Source: Neisseria perflava (GTDB lineage: Bacteria; Pseudomonadota; Gammaproteobacteria; Burkholderiales; Neisseriaceae). Taken from it: a stretch of DNA of 64,000 nt. Position 1 is the stretch's first letter; the number at the start of each line of letters is the position of its first letter. Location: positions 1-64,000 of the forward strand of contig NZ_JALJYC010000016.1 of assembly GCF_024170405.1 (NCBI RefSeq), read 5' to 3'. The position numbers and the translations under genes are program-made. Of the stretch, positions 17,773 through 25,447 are shown one piece after another. The notes under the pieces were generated by a model. The model was not told the DNA's origin. It did not search any database and was given only the letters and a program-made list of their open reading frames with translations.

Positions 17773-17789
17773 ATCTTACTTTCAACCGC

Positions 17790-18374
17790 TTATTTTTGCG
17801 GCGCGGCTTGCGGGCGTTTGCCGTCGGGTTTGCCTTTGGGCTGGTATTTGGCTTGGTTTTCCAGCCATTGTTTTTGCTGTTTGGCGGTCAACACTTGGAA
17901 AATATCGTGGCGCTCTTTCAGACGGCGCACTTCCATATCGGCGCGGCGCTGTTTGCGTTCGGCGGCGTTTTTCTCAAACTCGGCCTGACGTTCTTCCACC
18001 ATGCGGCGGGCGGCGGCTTCGTCGAAATGTTTGCTGCTGATGATTTGCTGCTCGGCGGCACGCTGCGCCTGCATGCGTTGTTCAAATTCGGCGCGTTGCG
18101 CTTCGCTCGGCGCTTTGTTGTCGGGGCGCTGGACTTGCTGCGCGTTATCGGCACGTTGCGGGCGGTTGGCATCCAAAATTTGTTGGATTTTGGCTTGTTG
18201 CTTTTTGCTCAGGTTCAAGTCTTGCAGGTCGCGAGGCAACTGGCCTTTTTTCGGCGCAAGGCGGATTTGGCGGGCTTCTTGGGCGTTGCTTTGGGCAACG
18301 GTTTCGGCGGCGGTGGCGACACCGGCCAGACCAATCATGGAAGCGGCGGCAAAGGCGAGGTATTTTTTCAGCAT
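17790..18374 (-). CDS. Spy/CpxP-like periplasmic protein
   Basis: A 194-residue protein with a cleavable signal peptide (cleavage near ATAAE, residue 23), followed by a highly charged helical body. It contains two LTxxQ-type motifs (LNLSKKQQAKIQQIL near residue 54 and LTAKQQKQWLE near 163), the hallmark of Spy/CpxP periplasmic chaperones and stress sensors. The C-terminus is Lys/Pro/Gln-rich and probably disordered. No two-component system is adjacent. Chaperone activity is inference from the motif. Confidence 0.7.
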   Translation of the reverse strand: MLKKYLAFAAASMIGLAGVATAAETVAQSNAQEARQIRLAPKKGQLPRDLQDLNLSKKQQAKIQQILDANRPQRADNAQQVQRPDNKAPSEAQRAEFEQRMQAQRAAEQQIISSKHFDEAAARRMVEERQAEFEKNAAERKQRRADMEVRRLKERHDIFQVLTAKQQKQWLENQAKYQPKGKPDGKRPQAAPQK

Positions 18375-18552
18375 GTTTTTTGTCCTGAATGTGTTTGGTA
18401 GAAGGTTTGGGATGGGCGAATCATACGCCGACGGCGGTTAACGGGTGTTGCGGCGGGGTAAATGACGGCGGCAAATGCGTTATGAACAATGCTTGAATGG
18501 GGCGGTTTGGTTAAAAAGGCCGTCTGAAACGGGGTGTTGGGTTAATTCGGAT

Positions 18553-18590
18553 TAAAAAACAGCGTACTGCTGATGCGGTACGCTGTTTTT
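18553..18590. terminator. Rho-independent terminator of mqo
   Basis: AAAAAACAGCGTAC pairs with GTACGCTGTTTTT around a 10-base loop, just past the mqo stop on the minus strand. A degenerate DUS follows. Confidence 0.75.
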
Positions 18591-18606
18591 AGACGGCCTT
18601 TATGTC

Positions 18607-20079
18607 TTAATGATGAATGCCCAACACCTTGGCGGTATGGCTGAGGATTTCTTCGGCCAAATCGGGCGTGTCGTTTAGGGTCACGCCGTAGCCGAGTACC
18701 AATTCTTTCAGACGGCCTGCCCATGCGGGCGCGTGGTCGGGGAAGCATTGGTGAATCAGCTTAATCATCAGCGGTACGGCGGTGGAAGCGCCGGGAGACG
18801 CGCCCAACAGCGCGGCCAGCGAGCCGTCGGCGTGGGTGACGATTTCGGTGCCGAACTGTAATACGCCGCCTTTTTTGTCGTCTTTTTTAATCACTTGCAC
18901 GCGTTGTCCGGCGGTAATCAGCTCCCAATCGTCGGGATTGGCCTGCGGATAATATTCCAGCAGCGAGGTCATGCGCTCTTCTTTGGTTTTGCGCAACTCG
19001 CCCAAGAGGTATTTGGTCAGCGGCATATTGTCCCAACCGGCGCGCAAAATCGGCATGAGGTTGTCGCGGTGGATGGACATCGGCAAATCCATCAGCGAGC
19101 CTTGTTTCAGGAAATTGGGTTTGAAACCGGCATACGGGCCGAACATCAGGTAGCGTTTGCCGTCAACATGGCGCGTGTCGAGGTGCGGCACGGACATCGG
19201 CGGTGCGCCGACCGAGGCTTGACCATAGACTTTGGCGTTGTGCTGCGCGGCGGTTTCATCGTTGTGGTTGCGGAAAAACAGGCCGGATACGGGGAAACCG
19301 CCGTAGCCTTTGCCCTCGGGAATGCCGGATTTTTGCAGCAGCGTCAGTGCGCCGCCGCCCGCGCCCAAGAAAACGAAACGGCTGCGGTAGGTCAGCGGCT
19401 GGCTGCCGTCTTGCGTGCTGCTGGTTTTGACCGCCCACGCGCCGTCGGCTTCGCGGGTAATGTCTTCGACATGGCGGTTGGTGACGACCTGCACGCCGTT
19501 GTCGGTGAGGTATTTCACCATCTGGCGGGTCAGGTTGCCGAAATCGACGTCGGTGCCGTCGGCGCAGTAGGTGGCGGCCACGGTTTGGCCTTCGTCGCGG
19601 CCGTTCATGGTCAGCGGCGCCCATTCTGCGATTTGGGCGCGGTCGTTGGAAAATTCGATGTGTTCAAACAATTTTTGCGGTTTGAACGCGTCAAAGCGTT
19701 TTTGCAGGTAGTCGGCATGTCCGGTATTCATTACCAGCGACATATGCGGAACGCTGTTGATAAAGGAATTGTCGGCCAATTTTCCCTCGGCGACCAAGCT
19801 CGCCCAAAATTGGCGGCTGATTTGGAACTGCTCGGCAATGCCCAGCGCACGGGCGGGATTGACCGTGCCGTCGGCGCCCAGCGGGGCGTAGTTGAGCTCG
19901 CACAAGGCCGAATGCCCTGTGCCGGCGTTGTTCCAAGGGTTGGTGGATTCCAGCGCAACGTCGCTCAAACGCTCGACGATGGTGATTTCCCAAGAGGGTT
20001 CGAGTTCGCGCAGTAAAACGCCCAATGTGGCGCTCATCACTCCTCCGCCAACCAGTACGACATCCGTTGCTTTTGCCAT
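18607..20079 (-). CDS. mqo: Malate:quinone oxidoreductase
   Basis: A membrane-associated FAD enzyme of about 490 residues that oxidises malate to oxaloacetate and passes electrons to quinone in the TCA cycle and respiratory chain. The FAD-binding DVVLVGGGVMSATLG opens the protein, with STNPWNNAGTGHSALCELNYAP, FLGAGGGALTLLQKSGIP and LLGASPGASTAVPLM further on, all typical of Mqo. The ATG at 20079 is chosen for the AAGGAG site ahead of it; an in-frame upstream start is rejected. A Correia-type element lies upstream and might supply or shape its promoter. Confidence 0.96.
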   Translation of the reverse strand: MAKATDVVLVGGGVMSATLGVLLRELEPSWEITIVERLSDVALESTNPWNNAGTGHSALCELNYAPLGADGTVNPARALGIAEQFQISRQFWASLVAEGKLADNSFINSVPHMSLVMNTGHADYLQKRFDAFKPQKLFEHIEFSNDRAQIAEWAPLTMNGRDEGQTVAATYCADGTDVDFGNLTRQMVKYLTDNGVQVVTNRHVEDITREADGAWAVKTSSTQDGSQPLTYRSRFVFLGAGGGALTLLQKSGIPEGKGYGGFPVSGLFFRNHNDETAAQHNAKVYGQASVGAPPMSVPHLDTRHVDGKRYLMFGPYAGFKPNFLKQGSLMDLPMSIHRDNLMPILRAGWDNMPLTKYLLGELRKTKEERMTSLLEYYPQANPDDWELITAGQRVQVIKKDDKKGGVLQFGTEIVTHADGSLAALLGASPGASTAVPLMIKLIHQCFPDHAPAWAGRLKELVLGYGVTLNDTPDLAEEILSHTAKVLGIHH

Positions 20080-20144
20080 GATTATGCTCCTTGTGGTGGA
20101 CACAGGCATATGCTTGCCTTTGTGTATGTGGTTCCGTGTTAATG

Positions 20145-20250
20145 TATAGTCGTTTCACTTTAGTTTGATACAGCGTTGCTGCGCCTTGTCGTACTATTTG
20201 TACTGTCTGCGGCTTGCTGTCTTGTCTCAAACGAAATTGAAACGACTGTA
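20145..20250. repeat. Correia-type repeat with variant terminal inverted repeats
   Basis: A 106-base element bounded by TA, with ends TATAGTCGTTTCACTTTAG and TACAGTCGTTTCAATTTCG (opposite strand). The interior contains CGTACTATTTGTACTGTCTG then CGGCTT, the core I recall from meningococcal and gonococcal Correia (NEMIS) elements. The standard Correia ends (TATAGTGGATTAA) are replaced by TATAGTCGTTTCA. It sits 65 bases upstream of mqo. Confidence 0.8.
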
Positions 20251-20390
20251 TTTTAATGTGGACGGGATTGTTGGCAATCGACAACCCATATCCGCCGTGA
20301 CGGACACGGGTTTTTCATTTTGTAAGAATTTAGTAGATTTTTTAGGGAAATGCAAAGATTTTGTGTAGGTCGCTGTAAGAATAACAGAAA

Positions 20391-20421
20391 AAAGGCCGTC
20401 TGAAATATTCAGACGGCCTTT
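20391..20421. terminator. DUS inverted-repeat terminator of the TM2 gene
   Basis: Fourteen-base arms and a 3-base loop, about 80 bases past the TM2 gene stop on the minus strand. Confidence 0.6.
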
Positions 20422-20501
20422 ATTTATCGGCTGTGCAGGGGAGGTAGCAGGATATTTGTTAAATTGTAAACAAACTGCCTGCCGCCGGATTTTTTGACGA
20501 A

Positions 20502-20738
20502 TCAGACCACAATCGCGCCGAGCGAGTCGGTCGGTTTGAACGCGGCCAGAATGCCTTCGATAATGCCGACGATGCCCGGAATGCCCGTCCAGCAAAACAG
20601 GAAATAGAAAATGCCCATCCATACGCGTCCGGCACAGAATTTATGTACGCCGAACGAGCCGAACAGCAAGGCCGTGGCGACGTAGAGGGCTTTGTTGCAG
20701 GTGTGGGGGTAGGTGGCGGCGTAAGAAACGGGTTGCAT
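20502..20738 (-). CDS. TM2-domain membrane protein
   Basis: A protein of about 78 residues with two membrane helices separated by a short turn, matching the TM2 domain: LLFGSFGVHKFCAGRVWMGIFYFL then a GIPGIVGIIEGILA helix. Start 20738 is chosen for AAAGGAA ahead of it. TM2 proteins are widespread small membrane proteins of undefined function. It is monocistronic. Confidence 0.8.
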   Translation of the reverse strand: MQPVSYAATYPHTCNKALYVATALLFGSFGVHKFCAGRVWMGIFYFLFCWTGIPGIVGIIEGILAAFKPTDSLGAIVV

Positions 20739-20819
20739 GGGATTCCTTTGGTTTGGGATGACAGTCAAACGGCGGTGCGCCGCGTTAAGCGTTAAATGGG
20801 TCTGTTTGCGGCGGCTGCA

Positions 20820-20870
20820 AGGCCGTCTGAAAACGGTTTACCTGAATTTAATGTTGGGTTCAGACGGCCT
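20820..20870. terminator. DUS inverted-repeat hairpin after the ogt homologue
   Basis: Twelve-base DUS arms directly beyond the ogt-like stop on the minus strand. Confidence 0.6.
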
Positions 20871-20872
20871 GA

Positions 20873-21292
20873 TTAAATCTCTACCCCTTCATGTCGCAGC
20901 AGCCAGCGTTTGACTTCCAGCGCACGACTGTTTTGATTCGGCACGCCGCCTATACCGTGTTTGGATACCACGCGGTGGGTCGGCACAATCAGGCTCAACG
21001 GGTTGGAGCGGCAGGCGCCGCCGACAGCGCGGGGGTGGCTGCTGCTCAGTCGGGCGATGTCTTGATAGGTCAAAATCTGCCCAAACGGAATCTGCGCTAC
21101 TTCGCGCCAGATTTTCTGCTGATACGGCGTGCCGCTGAAGAAAACCGGTGCGGCAAAAGTTTTCAGACGGCCTGCAAAATAGCCGTCCAACTGCGCCCGC
21201 CAAACGTCCGGCAGCGGATACGGCGCGTATTCGGGTTCGCCCGACAAATGCAGCGACAACAGATTGCCGTCGGCATCAAAGGTCAGAGTCAT
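20873..21292 (-). CDS. Ogt/MGMT homologue lacking the catalytic Cys (PTHR motif)
   Basis: A 139-residue member of the O6-alkylguanine-DNA alkyltransferase family. The DNA-binding part is typical: YQQKIWREVAQIPFGQILTYQDIA, then RAVGGACRSNP. Where active enzymes have PCHR, this one reads PTHR (Thr105, codon ACC), so it cannot accept alkyl groups by the usual mechanism. It may be an alkyltransferase-like lesion-binding protein, a role known for PWHR/PAHR proteins, or a decaying gene. Homology continues upstream of the ATG (in-frame YYAAPFGG, the usual N-terminal strand), yet no ATG, GTG or TTG lies in that stretch. Confidence 0.75.
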   Translation of the reverse strand: MTLTFDADGNLLSLHLSGEPEYAPYPLPDVWRAQLDGYFAGRLKTFAAPVFFSGTPYQQKIWREVAQIPFGQILTYQDIARLSSSHPRAVGGACRSNPLSLIVPTHRVVSKHGIGGVPNQNSRALEVKRWLLRHEGVEI

Positions 21293-21361
21293 GCCGCCGA
21301 ACGGGGCGGCATAGTAGGCGGGGAAGGTAGGGTTTGTTATGATGAGGCCGTCTGAAAATTT

Positions 21362-21958
21362 TTAGCGCTCGCGCCGAAACCGCAGCGTGCCGCGTTCCGA
21401 TAAAAATCCGTTCAGCGGCAAGTCGTGCGCTTCGCGCGGAATTTCCTCGACCAGCTGGCAGTGGAAACCCACGCCCAGCGTGCGCGTTTGACGGCGGTGC
21501 TGCATGGCCGACAGCGTGGCGTCGTAAAAACCGCCCGCCTGCCCGATACGGTAGCCCTGCCGGTCTATGCCCACCAGCGGGATCAGCAGCAAGTCGAGGT
21601 TGTGCACGCGGGTTTTGCGTCCGGCAAATTGCGGAATATAAACTTTCAGGCCGTTGCGTTTGCGCTCGGCCTGTTGCCCCTTTTCGCCGGTGTAGGGTGT
21701 GAACCACATGCGGCGGGTTTTGCGTTCGATATACGGCAGGTAGGGTTGCGCGCCGCGCTGCAAGGCCGTTTGAATAAAAGTGCCGACATCCAGCTCGGTG
21801 CCGATGGCCCAATAGACGCCGATTTTTTTGCCGCGCTTGATGTGGCGCTTGAGTTGGTTGTTGATGACGCGTGTGGCAGCAGCGCGTTCGGCGGCGGGCA
21901 GATCGCGGCGCAGGCGGCGCAGGTGGCGGCGCAGTTCGCTTTTTTTCTGTGCGGTCAT
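21362..21958 (-). CDS. 5-formyltetrahydrofolate cyclo-ligase
   Basis: An enzyme of about 198 residues converting 5-formyl-THF to 5,10-methenyl-THF with ATP. The N-terminal basic helix (KKSELRRHLRRLRRDL) carries the ATP-phosphate contacts, GVYWAIGTELDVGTFIQTAL follows, and the nucleotide/folate signature LIPLVGIDRQGYRIGQAGGFYD is near residue 145. The second Gly of the usual GYGGGYYD is relaxed (GQAGGFYD). The ATG at 21958 has GGGAGAG ahead of it; an upstream in-frame ATG overlaps the divergent gene and is rejected. Confidence 0.92.
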   Translation of the reverse strand: MTAQKKSELRRHLRRLRRDLPAAERAAATRVINNQLKRHIKRGKKIGVYWAIGTELDVGTFIQTALQRGAQPYLPYIERKTRRMWFTPYTGEKGQQAERKRNGLKVYIPQFAGRKTRVHNLDLLLIPLVGIDRQGYRIGQAGGFYDATLSAMQHRRQTRTLGVGFHCQLVEEIPREAHDLPLNGFLSERGTLRFRRER

Positions 21959-22022
21959 AATAGGTCTCTCCCGACAGTTGTAGAATACGCCGATTATAAA
22001 ACATTCGTTGAGGAATTTCCTG

Positions 22023-22229
22023 ATGTGGCACATTGTCGCCATCGGCTATTTATTTGTGGCCGTGATGTTTTCTCTCGCCCAGCCGGGGATGGCGCGGGTA
22101 GTGATTTATCTGGCGTTTTGGGTGGTGCTGCCGACGCTGTTTACGGTATGGGTGGTCTATATCCGCCGCCGCAATCGCCGTCTGAAAGCGCAAGAGCAGG
22201 CTTTGCCGCCTCAGAAGCAGAATGATTAA
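22023..22229 (+). CDS. Small membrane protein, unknown
   Basis: A 68-residue protein with two hydrophobic segments (residues about 3-19 and 26-47), then an Arg-rich stretch (YIRRRNRRLK) and a Gln-rich tail. The Arg cluster predicts a cytoplasmic C-terminus. ATG 22023 is chosen over 22008 for the GAGGAA site upstream. It is divergent from the cyclo-ligase gene. No family is recognised. Confidence 0.65.
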   Translation: MWHIVAIGYLFVAVMFSLAQPGMARVVIYLAFWVVLPTLFTVWVVYIRRRNRRLKAQEQALPPQKQND

Positions 22230-22313
22230 AGTGCCGGCTTGATGTTTTTCAGACGGCCGGGGCTGCCGCTTGAATCGCTTGCGTTTTTTACCGAAAAGAT
22301 GGTGCGCGACGAA

Positions 22314-22342
22314 TTGCCAACGGCTTCCGAATCTTATATAAT
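22314..22342 (+). promoter_or_regulatory. Promoter of rpsB
   Basis: TTGCCA at 22314-22319 and TATAAT at 22337-22342 are separated by 17 bases. A leader of about 130 bases before the rpsB ATG leaves room for S2 autoregulation, which is known for other rpsB leaders but not proven here. Confidence 0.75.
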
Positions 22343-22474
22343 TCCGCAGCTTTTGGTTTCAAAAGCGCTTTTTATTGTTCAAACTATGCCCACTTTCGCC
22401 AAAGGGTGCTTGGCCTGCCAAGTTCTATGCGATTGATTGTGTGCAACTAACCCTTTTAAATTTAAGGAAATACG

Positions 22475-23203
22475 ATGTCTCAAATTACCATGCGTCAGAT
22501 GATTGAAGCCGGTGTCCACTTCGGTCACCAAACCCGTTTCTGGAACCCGAAAATGGAACAATACATTTTCGGCGCGCGCAACAAAATCCATATCGTCAAT
22601 TTGGAAAAAACCCTGCCGATGTTCCAAGAGGCGCAAGAAGCCGTCCGTCGTCTGGTCGCCAATAAAGGCACCATCCTGTTTGTCGGTACCAAACGCCAAG
22701 CACGCGAAATCATCAAAGAGGAAGCCACCCGTTGCGGCATGCCTTACGTTGACCACCGTTGGTTGGGCGGTATGCTGACCAACTACAAAACCGTAAAACA
22801 GTCTATCAAACGCTTGGAAGACAAAACTGCGGCTTTGGAAAACGCAGCCGAGAGCGGTTACAGCAAAAAAGAAATTCTGGAAATGCAACGCGACGTTGAA
22901 AAACTGGAACGTTCTTTGGGCGGTATCAAAAACATGAAAGGCCTGCCGGACGCGATTTTCGTGATTGACACCGGTTACCAAAAAGGTACTCTGGTCGAAG
23001 CCGAAAAACTGGGTATTCCGGTTATCGCCGTTGTCGATACCAACAACAGCCCCGACGGTGTGAAATACGTTATCCCAGGTAACGATGACTCCGCCAAAGC
23101 CATCCGCCTGTACTGCCGCGGCATCGCCGACGCCGTATTGGAAGGCAAAAACCAAGCCCTGCAAGAAACCGTGGCCGCAGCCCAAGAAGCCGCAGCCGAG
23201 TAA
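22475..23203 (+). CDS. rpsB: 30S ribosomal protein S2
   Basis: A 242-residue S2 protein with the opening MRQMIEAGVHFGHQTRFWNPKM, the AREIIKEEATRCGMPYVDHRWLGGMLTN signature, and the C-terminal PVIAVVDTNNSPDGVKYVIPGNDDSAKAI. It binds late to the small-subunit head/body junction and is needed for S1 recruitment. AAGGAAA precedes the ATG. It is the first gene of the conserved rpsB-tsf-pyrH-frr cluster, with its own promoter and a terminator before tsf. Confidence 0.98.
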   Translation: MSQITMRQMIEAGVHFGHQTRFWNPKMEQYIFGARNKIHIVNLEKTLPMFQEAQEAVRRLVANKGTILFVGTKRQAREIIKEEATRCGMPYVDHRWLGGMLTNYKTVKQSIKRLEDKTAALENAAESGYSKKEILEMQRDVEKLERSLGGIKNMKGLPDAIFVIDTGYQKGTLVEAEKLGIPVIAVVDTNNSPDGVKYVIPGNDDSAKAIRLYCRGIADAVLEGKNQALQETVAAAQEAAAE

Positions 23204-23220
23204 TTTCAGGCAAACAAAGA

Positions 23221-23243
23221 GAGGGGCGTTTGCCCCTTTTTTT
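23221..23243 (+). terminator. Rho-independent terminator after rpsB
   Basis: GAGGGGC/GCCCCTT with loop GTTT followed by a run of Ts, 17 bases past the rpsB stop. It may attenuate rather than fully separate tsf. Confidence 0.75.
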
Positions 23244-23252
23244 GAAACGCTT

Positions 23253-23412
23253 AGGGACTGCCGACAGTTCATCCGCGAAGCAAGATTTGTGCGTAAAATC
23301 GCGGATGCAAGGCGAAAAGCGCAGCAAGGTTAAACACCTTGCGAGCATTTTCAACGCGGCAGGCGCGATTTTACGCACAAATATTGCCGCGTGATGGATT
23401 GTCGGCAGTCCT
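23253..23412. repeat. 160-base inverted-repeat (MITE-like) element between rpsB and tsf
   Basis: The two ends read AGGGACTGCCGACAGTTCAT and, on the opposite strand, AGGACTGCCGACAATCCATC. Pairing resumes at ATTTGTGCGTAAAATCGCG in both arms. An inner GCAAGG/CCTTGC hairpin sits at the centre. There is no ORF. The size and structure suggest a non-autonomous mobile repeat, different from the Correia type. Confidence 0.7.
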
Positions 23413-23495
23413 TATATAGGCCGTCTGAAAGACCGCCCCAACAGATTTTCCGCATACGCAAAGCCGTATGCTTCCCAATATTCAAGGAGTTTAAC

Positions 23496-24350
23496 ATGGC
23501 AGATATTACTGCAAAAATGGTTGCCGACCTGCGCGCCGCTACCGGCTTGGGCATGATGGAATGCAAAAAAGCATTGGTTGAAGCAGAAGGCAATATGGAA
23601 AAAGCCGAAGAAATCCTGCGCATCAAATCCGGCAACAAAGCCAGCAAACTGGCCGGCCGCCAAGCCGCCGAAGGCGTGTTGGCATTCGCCATCGACGGTA
23701 ACACCGGCGCATTGGTCGAAGTCAACTGCGAAACCGACTTCGTGGCCAAAGACGCAGGCTTCGTAGGTTTTGCCAACTTCGTGGCCAAAACCGCCGCCGA
23801 GAAAAAACCGGCTACCGTAGAAGAATTGAGCGAGCTGGTTGAAGCCGAGCGCAAAGCCATCATCGCCAAATTGGGCGAAAACATGTCTGTACGCCGCTTC
23901 CACGTGATTGAAACCGCCGACAAACTGGTGGCCTACATCCACGGCTCTCTGGCTACCGAAGGCGCATTGGTCGAATTCAAAGGCGACGAAGACGTAGCCC
24001 GCAAAGTCGGCATGCACATCGTGGCTTCCAAACCGCAATGCGTATCCGAAGACCAAGTCAATCCGGCTCTGGTGGAAAAAGAACGCCACATCTACACCGA
24101 GCAAGCCATCGCTTCCGGCAAACCGGCTGAAATCGCCGCCAAAATGGTTGACGGCCGCATCAAAAAATACCTGGCCGAAGTTACTTTGAACGGCCAACCG
24201 TTTGTGATGAACCCGGATCAAACCGTTGCCCAATACCTGAAAGAAAACAACTGCGAAGTCGTATCTTTCGTGCGTTATAAAGTAGGCGATGGTATCGAAA
24301 AAGCCGTAGTCGATTACGCCGCCGAAGTAGCCGCCGCTGCTAAAGTGTAA
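23496..24350 (+). CDS. tsf: Elongation factor Ts
   Basis: A 284-residue nucleotide exchange factor for EF-Tu. The N-terminal UBA-like domain (KMVADLRAATGLGMMECKKALVEAEG) is followed by the core with the EF-Tu-contacting TDFVAKDAGFVGFA motif and the C-terminal module ending VVDYAAEVAAA. ATG 23496 has AAGGAG ahead; an upstream in-frame start at 23391 would read through a DUS and is rejected. A strong terminator follows. Confidence 0.98.
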   Translation: MADITAKMVADLRAATGLGMMECKKALVEAEGNMEKAEEILRIKSGNKASKLAGRQAAEGVLAFAIDGNTGALVEVNCETDFVAKDAGFVGFANFVAKTAAEKKPATVEELSELVEAERKAIIAKLGENMSVRRFHVIETADKLVAYIHGSLATEGALVEFKGDEDVARKVGMHIVASKPQCVSEDQVNPALVEKERHIYTEQAIASGKPAEIAAKMVDGRIKKYLAEVTLNGQPFVMNPDQTVAQYLKENNCEVVSFVRYKVGDGIEKAVVDYAAEVAAAAKV

Positions 24351-24362
24351 TCTGCCTATGCA

Positions 24363-24407
24363 GAAAAAAGCACCCGATTCGCCGCTTGAATCAGGGTGCT
24401 TTTTTTG
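24363..24407 (+). terminator. Rho-independent terminator after tsf
   Basis: AAAAAAGCACCC pairs with GGGTGCTTTTTT, the stem extended by GATTC/GAATC, followed by seven Ts. Confidence 0.88.
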
Positions 24408-24633
24408 GGAACATCTTTCAGACGGCCTGAAACAATCGAGACCTTGATAAAGGCCGTCTGAAACCAAATACCTTCCGGTTTGACCGCAAACCGATGTTAC
24501 AATAATAACAAACACATACCGCACCATTAAATAAAACAAAATGCCGTCTGAAACACCGCGCTACCAGATAGCGCCAACGAAGCATTCAGACGGCCGCCCC
24601 ATAACCCAACCGCAAAAGAAAGCAAGGTATCTC

Positions 24634-25353
24634 ATGACACAGCAAGTCAAATACAAACGCGTATTATTGAAACTCTCCGGCGAAGCCCTGATGGGCAAAG
24701 ACCCGTTCGGTATCAACCGCGACACCATCATGCAGATTGTCGGCCAGGTTAAAGAAATCGTCGATTTGGGCGTACAGGTCGGCGTTGTGGTCGGCGGCGG
24801 CAACATCTTCCGAGGCGTGTCCGCCCAAGCCGGCAGCATGGACCGCGCCACCGCCGACTACATGGGCATGATGGCCACCGTGATGAACGCGCTGGCCTTG
24901 AAAGATGCCTTTGAATCTTTGGGCGTGAAAGCCCGCGTCCAATCCGCCCTGTCTATGCAGCAGATTGCCGAAACCTACGCCCGCCCGAAAGCCATCCAAT
25001 ACATGGAAGAAGGCAAAGTGGTGATCTTCGCCGCCGGCACCGGCAACCCCTTCTTCACCACCGACACCGCCGCAGCCCTGCGCGGTGCCGAAATGAACTG
25101 CGATGTCATGCTCAAAGCCACCAATGTGGACGGCATGTACACCGCCGACCCGAAAAAAGACCCGTCGGCCACCCGCTACGAAACCATTACCTTCGATGAA
25201 GCCATCGAGAAAAACCTGAAAGTGATGGACGCCACCGCCTTTACCCTGTGCCGCGAACGCAAGCTGAATATCGTCGTGTTCGGCATCGCCAAAGACGGCG
25301 CGTTGAAAAACGTGATTTTGGGTGAGAACGAAGGTACGCTGGTGCATTGCTGA
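24634..25353 (+). CDS. pyrH: UMP kinase
   Basis: A 239-residue hexameric amino-acid-kinase-family UMP kinase making UDP from UMP. Signatures are KRVLLKLSGEALMG at the N-terminus, VVVGGGNIFRG, TADYMGMMATVMNALAL and the ATP/UMP region AGTGNPFFTTDTAAALRGAE. The start at 24634 (MTQQVKYKR) is the family start. The upstream ATG at 24541 reads through two DUS copies and is rejected. Confidence 0.97.
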   Translation: MTQQVKYKRVLLKLSGEALMGKDPFGINRDTIMQIVGQVKEIVDLGVQVGVVVGGGNIFRGVSAQAGSMDRATADYMGMMATVMNALALKDAFESLGVKARVQSALSMQQIAETYARPKAIQYMEEGKVVIFAAGTGNPFFTTDTAAALRGAEMNCDVMLKATNVDGMYTADPKKDPSATRYETITFDEAIEKNLKVMDATAFTLCRERKLNIVVFGIAKDGALKNVILGENEGTLVHC

Positions 25354-25368
25354 TTTAACGTCATAAAG

Positions 25369-25400
25369 AAGGCCGTCTGAAAATCTTTTCAGACGGCCTT
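25369..25400. terminator. DUS inverted-repeat hairpin after pyrH
   Basis: Fifteen-base DUS arms with a 2-base loop, 16 bases past the pyrH stop. It also forms the left border of the HepT/MntA pair. Confidence 0.75.
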
Positions 25401-25447
25401 ACTGTTACGGCTATAATAGAATAATCGGTTAACAGAGGGAAAAAGCG

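Larger units (their letters stand above)
17449..17789. other. Repeat-bearing intergenic region
   Basis: No gene is seen. It contains a short GTAGGGC...GCCCTAC palindrome (17530-17557), a 93-base imperfect inverted repeat (17602-17694) and a DUS hairpin (17721-17772). Confidence 0.6.
20080..20501. other. mqo upstream region
   Basis: Apart from the Correia-type element and the DUS hairpin listed separately, about 100 AT-rich bases (20251-20390) hold no recognisable gene. Confidence 0.5.

Noticed and set aside
18895..20016. Open frame of 373 codons on the plus strand
   Set aside because: It lies entirely antisense to mqo; the GC-rich codon use of mqo keeps the opposite strand open. Composition is His/Gly/Val-rich with no family features.
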